Positions 19,446 through 28,356 are shown, counted from the stretch's first letter. The stretch: 64,000 nucleotides of DNA from Anaerolineales bacterium (GCA_030583885.1 CP129480.1:1240001-1304000); one strand, 5' to 3'. Notes: generated by a model not told the origin, from the letters alone. Program-made: numbers and translations.

Positions 19446-19972
19446 GCAGTTGCTCCTTGCGGTTTGCGTGCAAACCGCCATATTGATATGATCCACAAAA
19501 GCCCCACCCCCGCCATTGCAGAGAACATCACCATCCAAACATACGGCGGGATGAAACTCGGCAGGATTCGTGCCATGACTCTTAGGATTTCGCTAAATGC
19601 CTGCGCCGATGTGAACACGAATAGAAAATAACCGATAGCCGCCGTGAGCCATTCCACAGGTGCGGAGATGAACGCATACACATACGGAGCCGCAAACCAA
19701 CCAAGCAATCCAACCCCGCTGAATATCAGCACGAACAAGCCCCACAATCTGCGGCGGCGTTCGGCGATCTTTTGGACGGCAAGCCGCCCTTGAAAACGAA
19801 TCGCAAACCCGGCTGCAGGGGTCACCAATTTTGCAGAACGCAGGGCAAACCCGGTCTCAGCCAGAGCCGAGCAGGCGCGGCACGTCCGCAGATGCACATC
19901 CAGTTCGCGCTTCTCCGTTTTGCCCAGGTGTTTATCGTCCAACAGCCAGGTTTCAAAAGGCTGGTGATTCAT
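19442..19972 (-). CDS. zinc-finger anti-sigma factor
   Basis: A 176-residue protein: N-terminal cytosolic zf-HC2-type motif HLRTCRAC (HxxxCxxC, the ZAS signature), then three hydrophobic segments (LWGLFVLIFSGVGLLGWFAA, AIGYFLFVFTSAQAF, YVWMVMFSAMAGVGLLWIISIW). It overlaps the sigma-factor gene by 20 bases, and its own stop overlaps the next start. Such proteins hold the sigma factor at the membrane until a signal triggers release. Confidence 0.9.
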   Translation of the reverse strand: MNHQPFETWLLDDKHLGKTEKRELDVHLRTCRACSALAETGFALRSAKLVTPAAGFAIRFQGRLAVQKIAERRRRLWGLFVLIFSGVGLLGWFAAPYVYAFISAPVEWLTAAIGYFLFVFTSAQAFSEILRVMARILPSFIPPYVWMVMFSAMAGVGLLWIISIWRFARKPQGATA

Positions 19973-20561
19973 GATGTCTCCTTTCCATTTCGGCGAGCAG
20001 GTCGTCTTCCTGATCCTGCCATGCCCCTGCCAGTTCCTTGCGGGCGCGATGCAGGCGGCTTTTCACCGCGCTGACCGTCAGCCGCAACGATTCGGCGATT
20101 TCCTTTTCTGAATAGTCGTACCAATATCTCATGATGATTGCGGCGCGGTCGGTGTTATCGAGATCCTGCAGAAGGGCATGGACGCGATCCTGTGTCTGTC
20201 CTTTGATGGATTCTGCTTCGGGGTTGGGGGCATCCACATCGGGGTATTCAAAGGTGTTCCCTTCGTCATCCTCTGCGTCCATCGAAAACATCGAGAATTT
20301 TCTGCGGCGTAGTCGATCAATGCAGTAATGGGCCGCAATCGAAAGCAGCCAGGTTGCGAACCGGCGTTTTTGGTCGTAGCGGTACAGGTGCTGGTAGGCG
20401 CGCAAAAACGTTTCCTGTGCGGCATCCTCCGCCGATTCAGGCTCGCCCAACATGCGGTAACACAGGTTGAAAACGGGGGTCTGGTAGGTCTCGACGAGCC
20501 TGGTAAATGCCTCGTCATCGCCTTGCTGTGCCTGGAGAACCCAGGTCTGTTCTTCGTTCAC
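19953..20561 (-). CDS. ECF-family sigma factor (SigW-like)
   Basis: A 202-residue sigma factor. Region 2: FTRLVETYQTPVFNLCYRMLGEPESAEDAAQETFLRAYQHL...FATWLLSIAAHYCIDRLRRR; region 4: LLQDLDNTDRAAIIMRYWYDYSEKEIAESLRLTVSAVKSRLHRARKEL. An acidic insertion (DAEDDEGNTFEYPDVD) separates them. First gene of the sigma/anti-sigma/bactofilin-like operon. Confidence 0.96.
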   Translation of the reverse strand: MNEEQTWVLQAQQGDDEAFTRLVETYQTPVFNLCYRMLGEPESAEDAAQETFLRAYQHLYRYDQKRRFATWLLSIAAHYCIDRLRRRKFSMFSMDAEDDEGNTFEYPDVDAPNPEAESIKGQTQDRVHALLQDLDNTDRAAIIMRYWYDYSEKEIAESLRLTVSAVKSRLHRARKELAGAWQDQEDDLLAEMERRHHESPAF

Positions 20562-20622
20562 GTTGCTCCTATGATGACTTTCTACCTTTCTTTACGCAGG
20601 AGACGGGGGAAAGGTTGCACGG

Positions 20623-20658
20623 TTTTGGAGTCGACCAGCTTGCTGGTCGACTCCAAAA
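20623..20658. terminator. intergenic hairpin between YibE/F and sigma genes
   Basis: Perfect inverted repeat (TTTTGGAGTCGACCAGC / GCTGGTCGACTCCAAAA) with a 2-base centre, directly after the YibE/F stop codon on the minus strand. It could stop transcription from YibE/F into the sigma operon, although the T-run after it is not good. Confidence 0.55.
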
Positions 20659-20659
20659 A

Positions 20660-21838
20660 TTAATGATGATGCCCCTCCCCGCTTCCCACCGGACCGAGAA
20701 CCTGCTCCCATTTCCCAAGCGACTCAGCCCTTCGGGCGAGGAAAATGGCAATCGTGGTCGTGATCGGCACGGCGGCGACCAGCCCCAGCGACCCGACCAG
20801 CGTCCGCACGATCTCTTCGGCAATGAAGGAAAAATTAACGAGATAGCCGTAATCTCCCTGCCCAAGCGAGAACATCAACATCATCGGCAGGGATGCTCCA
20901 GCGTAGGCTAAAACCAACGTGTTGACCGTGGCAGCCACATGGTCCTGGCCGATGCGCATGGCGGCGTTGTACAGTCCGCGAAAACCGAGGTTCGGATTTG
21001 CATGGTGCAGTTCAAAGACCGCCGAAGCCTGCGTCGTCACGAGGTCATCCAGCACGCCGAGTGCGCCGATGATCATGCCGCCGAGCAAAAGTCCGCGCAG
21101 GTTGATCGGGCTTTCCATTAACTGCATCAGGAACATGACGTTCTCGTCGCCCGAACCGTTGAGTTTTGCAAAGATTACGAACAGACCGGAGAGCGCCCCG
21201 GTAAGCAGCAACACCAACACCATGCTGAGCACCGCCGCATGCGTTTTCAACGTCCAGCCGTAGGTGAGGTACAGCGTGACGCCGAGCAGAAGCACCGAGC
21301 CAATGATGCTCACGCGCAGGGGATCCTGTCCCGTCAGAATCTGCGGGATGATGTGGCTGATGATGATGTACAGACTGAATGCCATGCTGATCAGTGCGCG
21401 GATGCCCTTCCACTGGCTGATGATCACGATGGCGGCCGCAAAAATGAACGCCAGCCACAGGATCGGCGTCGTGCGGACGTAATCCGCAAAGTAGGCGTTG
21501 ACCACATTGTCCGGCGTCTTACTGATGGAGACCAAAATTTTGTCGCCGGGTTCCAGAAGGTAATCATCCGGGCGCACCTGCCGCCTGCCGTAATCGATCT
21601 CCATGGGGATGCCCTCGTACGGTCCCTCCAAAATATTCACGCGTGCGATCTGATAGGTTTGGAAATTCCCGCCCAAATCAATTTGACCTTCTTCGATGAT
21701 CTGCAGCACTTCCGCACGGACGGTGTCAGCACCAAAGGTGGCGAACCCGTCGCCGGGCAGTTGCACCCGCGTGAGCAGAGTATATGCTAGAACCCCGATG
21801 AGCAGTAGAAAAGGAAAGAGCCATGATCTGTTTTTCAT
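20660..21838 (-). CDS. YibE/F family membrane protein
   Basis: A 392-residue protein: one N-terminal TM, an extracytoplasmic OB-like part (VLEIIEEGQIDLGGNFQTYQIARVNILEGPYEGIPMEI...YLLEPGDKILVSISK), then about seven TM segments with family landmarks (GALGVLDDLVTTQASAVFEL, GQDHVAATVNTLVLAYAGASLP). Function of the family is not established; a transport role has been suggested in Gram-positives. A TATAAT box seven bases before the ATG indicates leaderless expression. Confidence 0.92.
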   Translation of the reverse strand: MKNRSWLFPFLLLIGVLAYTLLTRVQLPGDGFATFGADTVRAEVLQIIEEGQIDLGGNFQTYQIARVNILEGPYEGIPMEIDYGRRQVRPDDYLLEPGDKILVSISKTPDNVVNAYFADYVRTTPILWLAFIFAAAIVIISQWKGIRALISMAFSLYIIISHIIPQILTGQDPLRVSIIGSVLLLGVTLYLTYGWTLKTHAAVLSMVLVLLLTGALSGLFVIFAKLNGSGDENVMFLMQLMESPINLRGLLLGGMIIGALGVLDDLVTTQASAVFELHHANPNLGFRGLYNAAMRIGQDHVAATVNTLVLAYAGASLPMMLMFSLGQGDYGYLVNFSFIAEEIVRTLVGSLGLVAAVPITTTIAIFLARRAESLGKWEQVLGPVGSGEGHHH

Positions 21839-21845
21839 GGCTTGG

Positions 21846-21851
21846 ATTATA
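21846..21851 (-). promoter_or_regulatory. -10 box of YibE/F gene (leaderless)
   Basis: TATAAT on the minus strand seven bases before the ATG at 21838. Confidence 0.6.
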
Positions 21852-21860
21852 ACCAGTTCC

Positions 21861-21947
21861 GTAGGTCACGTTTTCAACGTGACGATTTTCGTTAATTTCA
21901 CACATGTCATGCTCAATACCCGTATCTGGGTACGTAGCGTGACCTAC
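21861..21947. repeat. REP-like element, copy 1
   Basis: An 87-base element bounded by the inverted ends GTAGGTCACG and CGTGACCTAC. Inside it are two hairpins, GTCACGTT..AACGTGAC and ACCCgtatctGGGT. A second copy lies at 22431-22514 in the same orientation, with the RAYT transposase between them. Confidence 0.9.
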
Positions 21948-21958
21948 ATTGTGTGCCT

Positions 21959-21964
21959 TATAAT
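21959..21964 (+). promoter_or_regulatory. -10 box of the RAYT gene (leaderless)
   Basis: TATAAT six bases before the ATG at 21971. Confidence 0.5.
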
Positions 21965-21970
21965 TTCCAT

Positions 21971-22369
21971 ATGAACTTTCGAGGATATTACATCCCAGGT
22001 TCGGCGGTGTTCCTTGCACAGGTCGTTGAATCGCGTACGCCTGTATTTCGAGATTGGAAATTACTCGAACTTCTCCTCGCCACTCTGCGAAATGTGAAAC
22101 AACTTCACCCCTTCACCATGTTGGGAAATGTTTTCCTGCCTGATCACTACCATCTGTTGATTCGACTTACAGGCGAGAGCACTTTCATCGTCATCCTGCA
22201 CTCCCTGAAGCCGAATTTCACCAAAGCGTATAAACAAATGCTTGGACTTTCACCGTCTGATTCCATGAAATTCTGGCAAAAGCGTTTTTGGGATCACGTC
22301 ATCCGCGATGACCGCGATTTTGAAAATCACCTGCATTCCATCCATTACAACCCTGTCAAGCATGGTTAA
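21971..22369 (+). pseudogene. REP-associated tyrosine transposase (RAYT), truncated
   Basis: A 132-residue Y1/RAYT-type protein. The HUH motif is DHYHLLIRL; the start (MNFRGYYIPGSAVFLAQVVESR) and FWQKRFWDHVIRDDRDFENHL are typical. The end is unusual: the family motif YIHYNPVKHG, whose first Tyr is taken to be the nucleophile, reads SIHYNPVKHG here, and the frame stops right after it, where relatives go on for 30-50 residues (LV..P..WPWSS). Downstream, another frame can be read as PAFEWDEPKGVDWGE, which looks like a remnant of that end. It is probably decaying. Flanked by two REP-like elements, which such enzymes bind and mobilise. Confidence 0.8.
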
Positions 22370-22430
22370 GTCACTGATTGCATCCGCCCGCTTTTGAGTG
22401 GGATGAGCCGAAAGGCGTTGATTGGGGTGA

Positions 22431-22514
22431 GTAGGTCACGTTTGTAACGTGACATTGTCCATTAATTACACCGTCACGCTGAATACCCGTATCTGGGTAC
22501 GTAGCGTGACCTAC
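22431..22514. repeat. REP-like element, copy 2
   Basis: An 84-base direct repeat of the element at 21861-21947, with the same GTAGGTCACG/CGTGACCTAC ends and the inner ACCCgtatctGGGT hairpin; it differs mainly in the central spacer. Its right end touches the last codons of the aldehyde dehydrogenase gene. Confidence 0.9.
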
Positions 22515-23980
22515 GACTCTCGTCCATACGGATACCAATAATCCTTATCCTCCAGATTGAAATCCCAGTGGACGTGCTTCACCTCGCGGAACTCATCCAG
22601 ACCGACTTCGCCAAGTTCGCGCGCGCCACCCGAATATTTCATCCCGCCGAATGGACCTGCGTAATGGTCGGTCAGCGGGTCATTGATCCAGATCGTGCCT
22701 GCCTTCACGTCATCAAAGAACTGCTTGATCTTCTTCGGGTCGTTCGAGATCAGCACCGCGCCCAAGCCGTATTGACAGTCGTTCGTCAGTTTAATCGCTT
22801 CGTCGAAGGTGGTGTATTCCATCAACGGCACGGCGGGACCGAACGTCTCCTCGCGCATGATGACCATGGAATGGTCCACACCCGTCAGCACGGTCGGTTC
22901 ATGGAAGAAGCCTTTCGAGATATTCTTCGGTCTCCCGCCGCCAACCAAAATCTTCGCGCCGTGTTCCTGCGCATCCGCAATATGACTTTCAAATTTCGCG
23001 CGATAGGTATCGCCGATCATCGGTCCCATGTCTGTCGTTGACTCAAGCCCCGAACCCAGCCGCAGGGATTTGACATGCTCCACGATGGCTTCGGTGAACT
23101 TCGCCGCACCGCGTCCCGGCAGGTACACGCGTTCGGTGCTGGTGCAGACCTGCCCTGCGTTCAGAAGCGCCGCATACGCTACAGCCTTCGCGGCAATTTC
23201 GGGGTCGGCATCCTCTGCAATGACCGTCGCATCCTTGCCGCCGAGCTCGAGATGCAGCTTCTTCATCATCGGTGCGGCGATGGACGCAATTCTTTGCCCC
23301 GTCCCCAAGCTTCCCGTGAACGCGATCACAGGCACATCAGGGTGCTTGACCAGCGGCTCGCCTGTTTCGACACCGTACCCCGTCACCACATTGACGACTC
23401 CAGCGGGCAATCCATCAAAACAATGTTCGGCAAGGTACAGTGCAGACAGTGGTGTCATTTCAGAGGGTTTGATCACCACCGTGTTTCCCGCCGCGAGTGC
23501 AGGCGCGACCTTCCAGGCCAGCAACAGAAGCGGATAATTCCACGGCACAATACAGCCCACCACGCCATATGGTTCCTTGATGATGAAATTGAATTGTGAT
23601 GATGATCCTGCCGCCAGCACGCTTCCGCGATGATGCCGTCCCAACTCGGCATAATAACGAAAGGTATTCAATACCCATTCAACTTCCTCTTCGTTTTCAG
23701 GGAGCGGCTTGCCCTCCTCCAGCGTCAGCAGACGGGCGATCTCTTCACGATGGGCATGGACTTTCTCCGCGACCTCATGCAGGAGACTCGCCCGTTCGTT
23801 CGCGCCCTTCTTCCGCCACGCCTCATACGCGGACTTTGCGGCTTGCACCGCCGCTTCGACATCTTCCGGTGTCCCGCGCGGAACACTGTCCACTACCTCC
23901 TCCGTGGCAGGATTCTGGACCTGAATTTCCTCCCTCGCATTTCCAGTCATGAACGTGCCGTTGATATACATTGGTCGCAT
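22511..23980 (-). CDS. NAD(P)+-dependent aldehyde dehydrogenase
   Basis: A 489-residue aldehyde dehydrogenase of the betaine/aminobutyraldehyde/succinate-semialdehyde group. The cofactor-binding VIAFTGSLGTGQRI, the general-base glutamate in LHLELGGKDA and the catalytic cysteine in NAGQVCTSTERV are all present; MREETFGPAVPLMEY is also typical. AAGGAGAATCTC precedes the ATG. No partner gene is nearby, so the aldehyde is unknown. The last codons overlap the right end of a REP-like element. Confidence 0.95.
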   Translation of the reverse strand: MRPMYINGTFMTGNAREEIQVQNPATEEVVDSVPRGTPEDVEAAVQAAKSAYEAWRKKGANERASLLHEVAEKVHAHREEIARLLTLEEGKPLPENEEEVEWVLNTFRYYAELGRHHRGSVLAAGSSSQFNFIIKEPYGVVGCIVPWNYPLLLLAWKVAPALAAGNTVVIKPSEMTPLSALYLAEHCFDGLPAGVVNVVTGYGVETGEPLVKHPDVPVIAFTGSLGTGQRIASIAAPMMKKLHLELGGKDATVIAEDADPEIAAKAVAYAALLNAGQVCTSTERVYLPGRGAAKFTEAIVEHVKSLRLGSGLESTTDMGPMIGDTYRAKFESHIADAQEHGAKILVGGGRPKNISKGFFHEPTVLTGVDHSMVIMREETFGPAVPLMEYTTFDEAIKLTNDCQYGLGAVLISNDPKKIKQFFDDVKAGTIWINDPLTDHYAGPFGGMKYSGGARELGEVGLDEFREVKHVHWDFNLEDKDYWYPYGRES

Positions 23981-24022
23981 GAGATTCTCCTTCTAAGAAT
24001 TTAATAAAGCCTGCCACTCTGC

Positions 24023-25054
24023 CTACGGACTGCCAAAATCCACCACTATATAATCGCCGTACGAACCGTTTGAAAAAAAGGCATGGCCCATACCCATTTC
24101 GGATGATTTCTGGTTCAGAATTGCATCGCGGTGGATTTTGTCATTCAGCCACCATGTCATCGCCGCCTGCGGACCGCCGCCGGCATAAATGATCTCCTCC
24201 GAATAGGAAGGCGAGTATCCTGATGCAAGGATGCGTGAATATGCGGATGAGCCATTCGAGCCAGTGTGGCTGATCATGCTGTTACAGGCCATGTCCGCGG
24301 CGTGCGCCTGGGCGGCGTTAGCCAACAACGGGTTGATCGTCAACCCGGGCAGGCCTGCCTTCACACGCTCTGCGTTGATCAGGGATGCGACCTGATCAAC
24401 ATAGCCCGCGTTCCGGCTGTAATTACAATTCCCGCCTGTCGAAGCGGACGGTGTGTTGACACTGTTCGCGCTGGCGGCTGGTGTCGAGCCGCTCCCCACG
24501 GTGATCTTCACCCAAAATGTTTTCTCGATCCCGATCGTTACATCTTTTCCGTTCGGGTCGTTCAGGGTGAAATAACCCGTATATGAGCCGTTTGCCACAG
24601 GCGCAGTCAACTCCACCGAGACCTGCACCTTGTCCTTCGCAAGCGTATCCGTTATCGGCGCGGAAAGAGGCGCGCTCATCTGATCGCCTGCAGCATACTT
24701 GAGCGTGTATCCGATCCACGGGCAGGTTCCCGTGTTCATGAATTCCCACGTCTTCGTAAATTTTTCACCTGCGTTCACGCGCGTTCCATCTTGGATGGTC
24801 ACGTCGCGTAAAAGCACCGCACTGTTGGTGCAGTTCGGCGGGATGGTGACCGCGAGTGTGGGTGCCAGCGTGATCTCAGGCGACGGAGTGAGCGTAGGCG
24901 GCACATAGCCTGATTTCGTGGGGGCCAGTGTGGCGGTGACGAAATCGGCTTGTGTGGGGGCTGGAGTCTCACCGACTTCGACAGAAATGCAGGAGGATAG
25001 GAAAAGAACAAGAACGAGTGTAATTGAAATTATATATTTCATTTTAATTGTCAT
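24023..25054 (-). CDS. lipoprotein with NBR1-type (FW) Ig domain and CAP domain
   Basis: A 343-residue secreted protein. Signal and lipobox (LVLFLSSC) are followed by a Thr/Pro linker, an Ig-like domain of the NBR1 central (FW) type (DVTIQDGTRVNAGEKFTKTW...NTGTCPW...VNGSYTGYFTL), a Ser/Thr spacer and a C-terminal CAP/SCP domain (LINAERVKAGLPGLTINPLLANAAQAHAADMA...MISHTG...WWLNDKIHRDAILN). The FW domain resembles that of the protein at 34941-35885. Role on the cell surface unknown; CAP domains bind lipids or act in adhesion. ATG 25054 or 25042 possible. Confidence 0.93.
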   Translation of the reverse strand: MTIKMKYIISITLVLVLFLSSCISVEVGETPAPTQADFVTATLAPTKSGYVPPTLTPSPEITLAPTLAVTIPPNCTNSAVLLRDVTIQDGTRVNAGEKFTKTWEFMNTGTCPWIGYTLKYAAGDQMSAPLSAPITDTLAKDKVQVSVELTAPVANGSYTGYFTLNDPNGKDVTIGIEKTFWVKITVGSGSTPAASANSVNTPSASTGGNCNYSRNAGYVDQVASLINAERVKAGLPGLTINPLLANAAQAHAADMACNSMISHTGSNGSSAYSRILASGYSPSYSEEIIYAGGGPQAAMTWWLNDKIHRDAILNQKSSEMGMGHAFFSNGSYGDYIVVDFGSP

Positions 25055-25084
25055 GCAAGGTATGGATGGTTTTGCTGTAATTGA

Positions 25085-27316
25085 TTAAAACATGATCATC
25101 TGTCCCGTGGACTTTTCCACCGGGTCACCGGCAATTTGCTCATCGAACGTTTCGCGCGTCAATATTGGGACCTCGAACAGGCTGCGCAATAAACGATATT
25201 TCACCAACCGATGCCTTTTCAGCTTTTCCTTCAGAGATGGGTCGCGCTCCTGTTTATAAGCGACCAATGCCGCGCGTCCGCCGGGGATGACGATCACGGT
25301 CTGCTCACCGGCAAGCTCCAATGCGCGATGCACCAGTGCCGAAGCCAGGATGTAAAACTTTTTTTCCGGCTTTCCATGTTCGAGCCATGTCAATACTTTA
25401 TCATCCCTGGATGAAAGGTAGTTAAGCCGTCCGCCGATTTTTTCGAGCAGGGTAAATATATTTTTCATTTCCTCGCGCCGCGCGGCTGCCCCATCCTCTG
25501 TGCGCAGCCTCCAACTGCCGCCATCCTTTTCTGCATACGAATTCAATACGGCGTAGATCAATCCCTTCGACGGCGTCATCAAACCGGTGAACTGCGAATA
25601 TAAATCCTCCTCCACTTCCAGAAAGATTGCATTTGGATTTTTTTGCAAATAGGTTACCACCGCAACTTCCACGCGATCTGAAAAGGACCCGCTTGTGTCG
25701 CCTCCCCGCAGGGCAGAGTCCCAGATCCCCGTATCCACGCCTTCCCCCGTTGAATAATGGATGAAACTTTTATCATCCTTCAATGCGGATTCCAGCAATG
25801 TATTTGTTTTGCGCATGGCTGCATCGTATTCATCCCCGGCTTGTTTCAGCGCATTTGCTTCTGCCAGGACGATCAAGCCTGCCGTATGTAAATGCAGGTA
25901 CCCTGCAGGTTCACCGCGCTCGGATAAAAACTCACGCATTGCGCTTCGCACGGACTTTATATCCGCATTGCTAGAATCCATTTTTTGTGCGCTCTTCCAT
26001 ATGATTTGGATGGCATCATATTCCGTTCGTAATGCCACACTTTCCAGTGAAAAGCCTGCTGTGTGCGCGGCGGTAAATGCCGATGTTAAGAACAGGGGTT
26101 CGGGTTCGGGCAATAATCCAAGCACAGGCACATCGTCCGCCAGGAGTTCGTTCAAGTGGCTGAACATCGCGAACAGTGCCGTCGCATTCCATGCCCAGTC
26201 GTAGCGTCTGCGGCGCAATGCATTTTTGTATGGTTCCACCGCATCTTTTCCCCATAACCAGCCTGCCCATAGTGCAGAAAAAGTCCAGAACGCCTGATTG
26301 GGACGCGGCACCGAGCCGATGACTGCCGCAATGGGAATCTCACGTTTCACTTCATGTGCCAGATCCCTGAGGCGGCCTTCGTAGATGCATATCCCGCCGC
26401 TCTCCGGGATTTTGCGAGGCCACGTCTCATACGGGACGGGAGAGCCTGATCCGGCGAACAGGCTGATGCCATGCTCCAGCAGGGTCCACACATTGTTCTC
26501 GCGAAATTGACTTGGTGTGGATAATTGTTTCGGTCTTGGTCGTTCTGCAGGATGCGCCCAGAGTGTATTGCCCGCGTCACATGCAAGCAGGATGAGGGCG
26601 GTCAATGCACGTCTTCGTTCGGGAGATAAACTCAAGCTGTCGAGACGGTTGATGATGGTCGTCAATACATACAGAGGACGAGGCAGATAATGTTCGATGG
26701 CCTCCTCCGCATAAAAGCGGTCTTCGTCCTTGAGTGAAACCACGCGTTCAAAGGCGCGCGAACGATGCAAGCCGTCTGTGGAGGCGATTTTCCTGGCGCG
26801 TTCCCTGTCTTCCTCGGTGGCAGGTCGTTCGCCGGCGTCTCCGCAGTGCCTGCATTCATAAATCCGCGCGTATGGCACGTCCTCACCTTTGTGCCACAAA
26901 AAAGCGTGTGCCCGGGTATTCTGGCTGCATTTTTCACATGTGGTGGAATATAGGGATTGTAGATGGATTTCGAGCCGCTCGTCCCCCTTTTTGGCCGTGC
27001 CTAAATCCGCGAGCGCGGCGATGAATTCCGATTCAGGCGGCGGGTTCGCAAAAATCTCCAGCAGAAAGCGTGTAATGGGATTGTTCGCCGTCACCAGCAC
27101 GCGATATCCGCTGCGTGCGGCTTCGAGGGCGAGTTGCGGTGAGAATCCGAAGGGGTCCAGCAGCCAGGCGTAGGGTTTGTCCTGAGGCGCGTCGGAGGAT
27201 TTGTCAAGGCGCGCAAGCCAGGCAGAGATGACGCCCTCCTCCAGTGCCGGGAGGAAGCGCGCGAGCGGTCCCGAGTCTGCAGGCTTGAAGCCTGGGATAT
27301 ATGGCTGGTGTTGCAT
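25085..27316 (-). CDS. DNA-methylase-like protein with degenerate catalytic motif
   Basis: A 743-residue protein resembling DUF1156-type/adenine-specific DNA methylases. Residues 52-80 (LLDPFGFSPQLALEAARSGYRVLVTANNP) keep the shape of SAM motif I. Two CxxC pairs (127/130 and 155/158) form a zinc ribbon, and FRENNVWTLLEHG (271-283) matches the family. But where the (N/D)PPY catalytic motif should be, residues 332-345 read VIGSVPRPNQAFWT, so methyl transfer seems lost. The second half (450-743) has no recognised domain; winged-helix-like parts are possible. Next to it, 16 bases downstream of a glycosyltransferase stop... the two share strand and may be co-transcribed. No restriction enzyme is nearby. 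Confidence 0.75.
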   Translation of the reverse strand: MQHQPYIPGFKPADSGPLARFLPALEEGVISAWLARLDKSSDAPQDKPYAWLLDPFGFSPQLALEAARSGYRVLVTANNPITRFLLEIFANPPPESEFIAALADLGTAKKGDERLEIHLQSLYSTTCEKCSQNTRAHAFLWHKGEDVPYARIYECRHCGDAGERPATEEDRERARKIASTDGLHRSRAFERVVSLKDEDRFYAEEAIEHYLPRPLYVLTTIINRLDSLSLSPERRRALTALILLACDAGNTLWAHPAERPRPKQLSTPSQFRENNVWTLLEHGISLFAGSGSPVPYETWPRKIPESGGICIYEGRLRDLAHEVKREIPIAAVIGSVPRPNQAFWTFSALWAGWLWGKDAVEPYKNALRRRRYDWAWNATALFAMFSHLNELLADDVPVLGLLPEPEPLFLTSAFTAAHTAGFSLESVALRTEYDAIQIIWKSAQKMDSSNADIKSVRSAMREFLSERGEPAGYLHLHTAGLIVLAEANALKQAGDEYDAAMRKTNTLLESALKDDKSFIHYSTGEGVDTGIWDSALRGGDTSGSFSDRVEVAVVTYLQKNPNAIFLEVEEDLYSQFTGLMTPSKGLIYAVLNSYAEKDGGSWRLRTEDGAAARREEMKNIFTLLEKIGGRLNYLSSRDDKVLTWLEHGKPEKKFYILASALVHRALELAGEQTVIVIPGGRAALVAYKQERDPSLKEKLKRHRLVKYRLLRSLFEVPILTRETFDEQIAGDPVEKSTGQMIMF

Positions 27317-27332
27317 TTTATCCTAAAGGATT

Positions 27333-28301
27333 TTATCCCAGGGGATGACTGAGCGGCGAGCGGGGGGCGGCGTTTATGTCTATCTCGATTGCGGAGAGCA
27401 TGATCTGTATGCCCAGGATGACGGAAAGTGTGGGCAGCATCACTGTGCCGGTCGGGGCAGGGATGTTGCGGCCTGCATATTCGATCCATTTGATGCTGCC
27501 GAAGATGAGACCGAACAGGAGTAATGGAATACCGGTCACGATATAAAGCGACATCATTGAGAAATCATAAATATAATACTTCAATGCGATTCGCCGTAGA
27601 AAGGTGCCGATCAGTTTTACGGGGAATTCAAACAAGGCGCGGCGGATGGAGAGGTGCGATTTCTCATTTCCATACCGCGCAGGGACGGTTACATCCAGCA
27701 CGAAGGCGTTGAGCATGTATAGGTGCGAAAGCATGGACGTCTCAAAATAATAACGGTGGTCTATTTTTTCAAGCGGAAGCTGTGCGAGAATCTCGGCGCG
27801 GATGGCGAAATATCCGTTGGTAGGGTCGAAGATGTTCCAATACCCGGTGGCGGCTTTGGTGAGGAAACTCAATCCAAGATTTCCAACACGCCGAATAAAG
27901 GGCATTTGTTGAAGTGATTGAAAATCGCGAAAGCGGTTGCCTTTTGCATAATCCGCCCTGCCTTCGATGAGCGGCGTAATGAGAGCCGGGATATGGACTG
28001 GATCCATTTGTCCGTCGCCGTCCAGTTTGATGATGGTTTGCGCGCCAAGTTCCAGTGCCTTCTTGAAGCCGGAGATCATTGCTCCGCCCACGCCCTGGTT
28101 TTTCTCATGGCGGATCAGGGTGATGCGTCTGTCCTTTTTTGCGGCGGCGGAGATCAGGTCTGCGCTCGAATCGGGCGAAGCGTCGTCCACGACGATGATA
28201 TATTTTATGAAGCGCGGCAATCCGCGCAGAACGGATTCAATATCCCGCTCCACGCGATACGCCGGAATTACCGCAGCGATCTTAAACTTTTCAAAACGCA
28301 T
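27333..28301 (-). CDS. family 2 glycosyltransferase (DPM1/GtrB-like)
   Basis: A 322-residue GT-A glycosyltransferase. Motifs: AAVIPAYRVERDIESVL, IIVVDDASPDSS, KLDGDGQMDP (DxD-like) and KGNRF, as in polyprenyl-phosphate sugar transferases. Two membrane segments lie at the C-terminus (MSLYIVTGIPLLLFGLIFG and LPTLSVILGIQIML). It most likely loads a hexose onto undecaprenyl phosphate. The start at 28301 is favoured by homology and a TACAAT box seven bases upstream. Confidence 0.92.
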   Translation of the reverse strand: MRFEKFKIAAVIPAYRVERDIESVLRGLPRFIKYIIVVDDASPDSSADLISAAAKKDRRITLIRHEKNQGVGGAMISGFKKALELGAQTIIKLDGDGQMDPVHIPALITPLIEGRADYAKGNRFRDFQSLQQMPFIRRVGNLGLSFLTKAATGYWNIFDPTNGYFAIRAEILAQLPLEKIDHRYYFETSMLSHLYMLNAFVLDVTVPARYGNEKSHLSIRRALFEFPVKLIGTFLRRIALKYYIYDFSMMSLYIVTGIPLLLFGLIFGSIKWIEYAGRNIPAPTGTVMLPTLSVILGIQIMLSAIEIDINAAPRSPLSHPLG

Positions 28302-28308
28302 GGGTAAA

Positions 28309-28314
28309 ATTGTA
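28309..28314 (-). promoter_or_regulatory. -10 box of the glycosyltransferase gene (leaderless)
   Basis: TACAAT on the minus strand, seven bases before the ATG at 28301. Confidence 0.45.
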
Positions 28315-28356
28315 CTCGAAAAGGTGATAGAATCCTGTTTAGGAAAATCATAAAAC

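Noticed and set aside
21861-22514. Complete insertion sequence or composite transposon
   Set aside because: The flanking repeats are REP-like palindromes in direct orientation without target-site duplications that I can see, and the only gene is a truncated RAYT.
25085-27316. Restriction-modification system
   Set aside because: The methylase-like protein lacks its catalytic motif and no nuclease or specificity subunit is adjacent.
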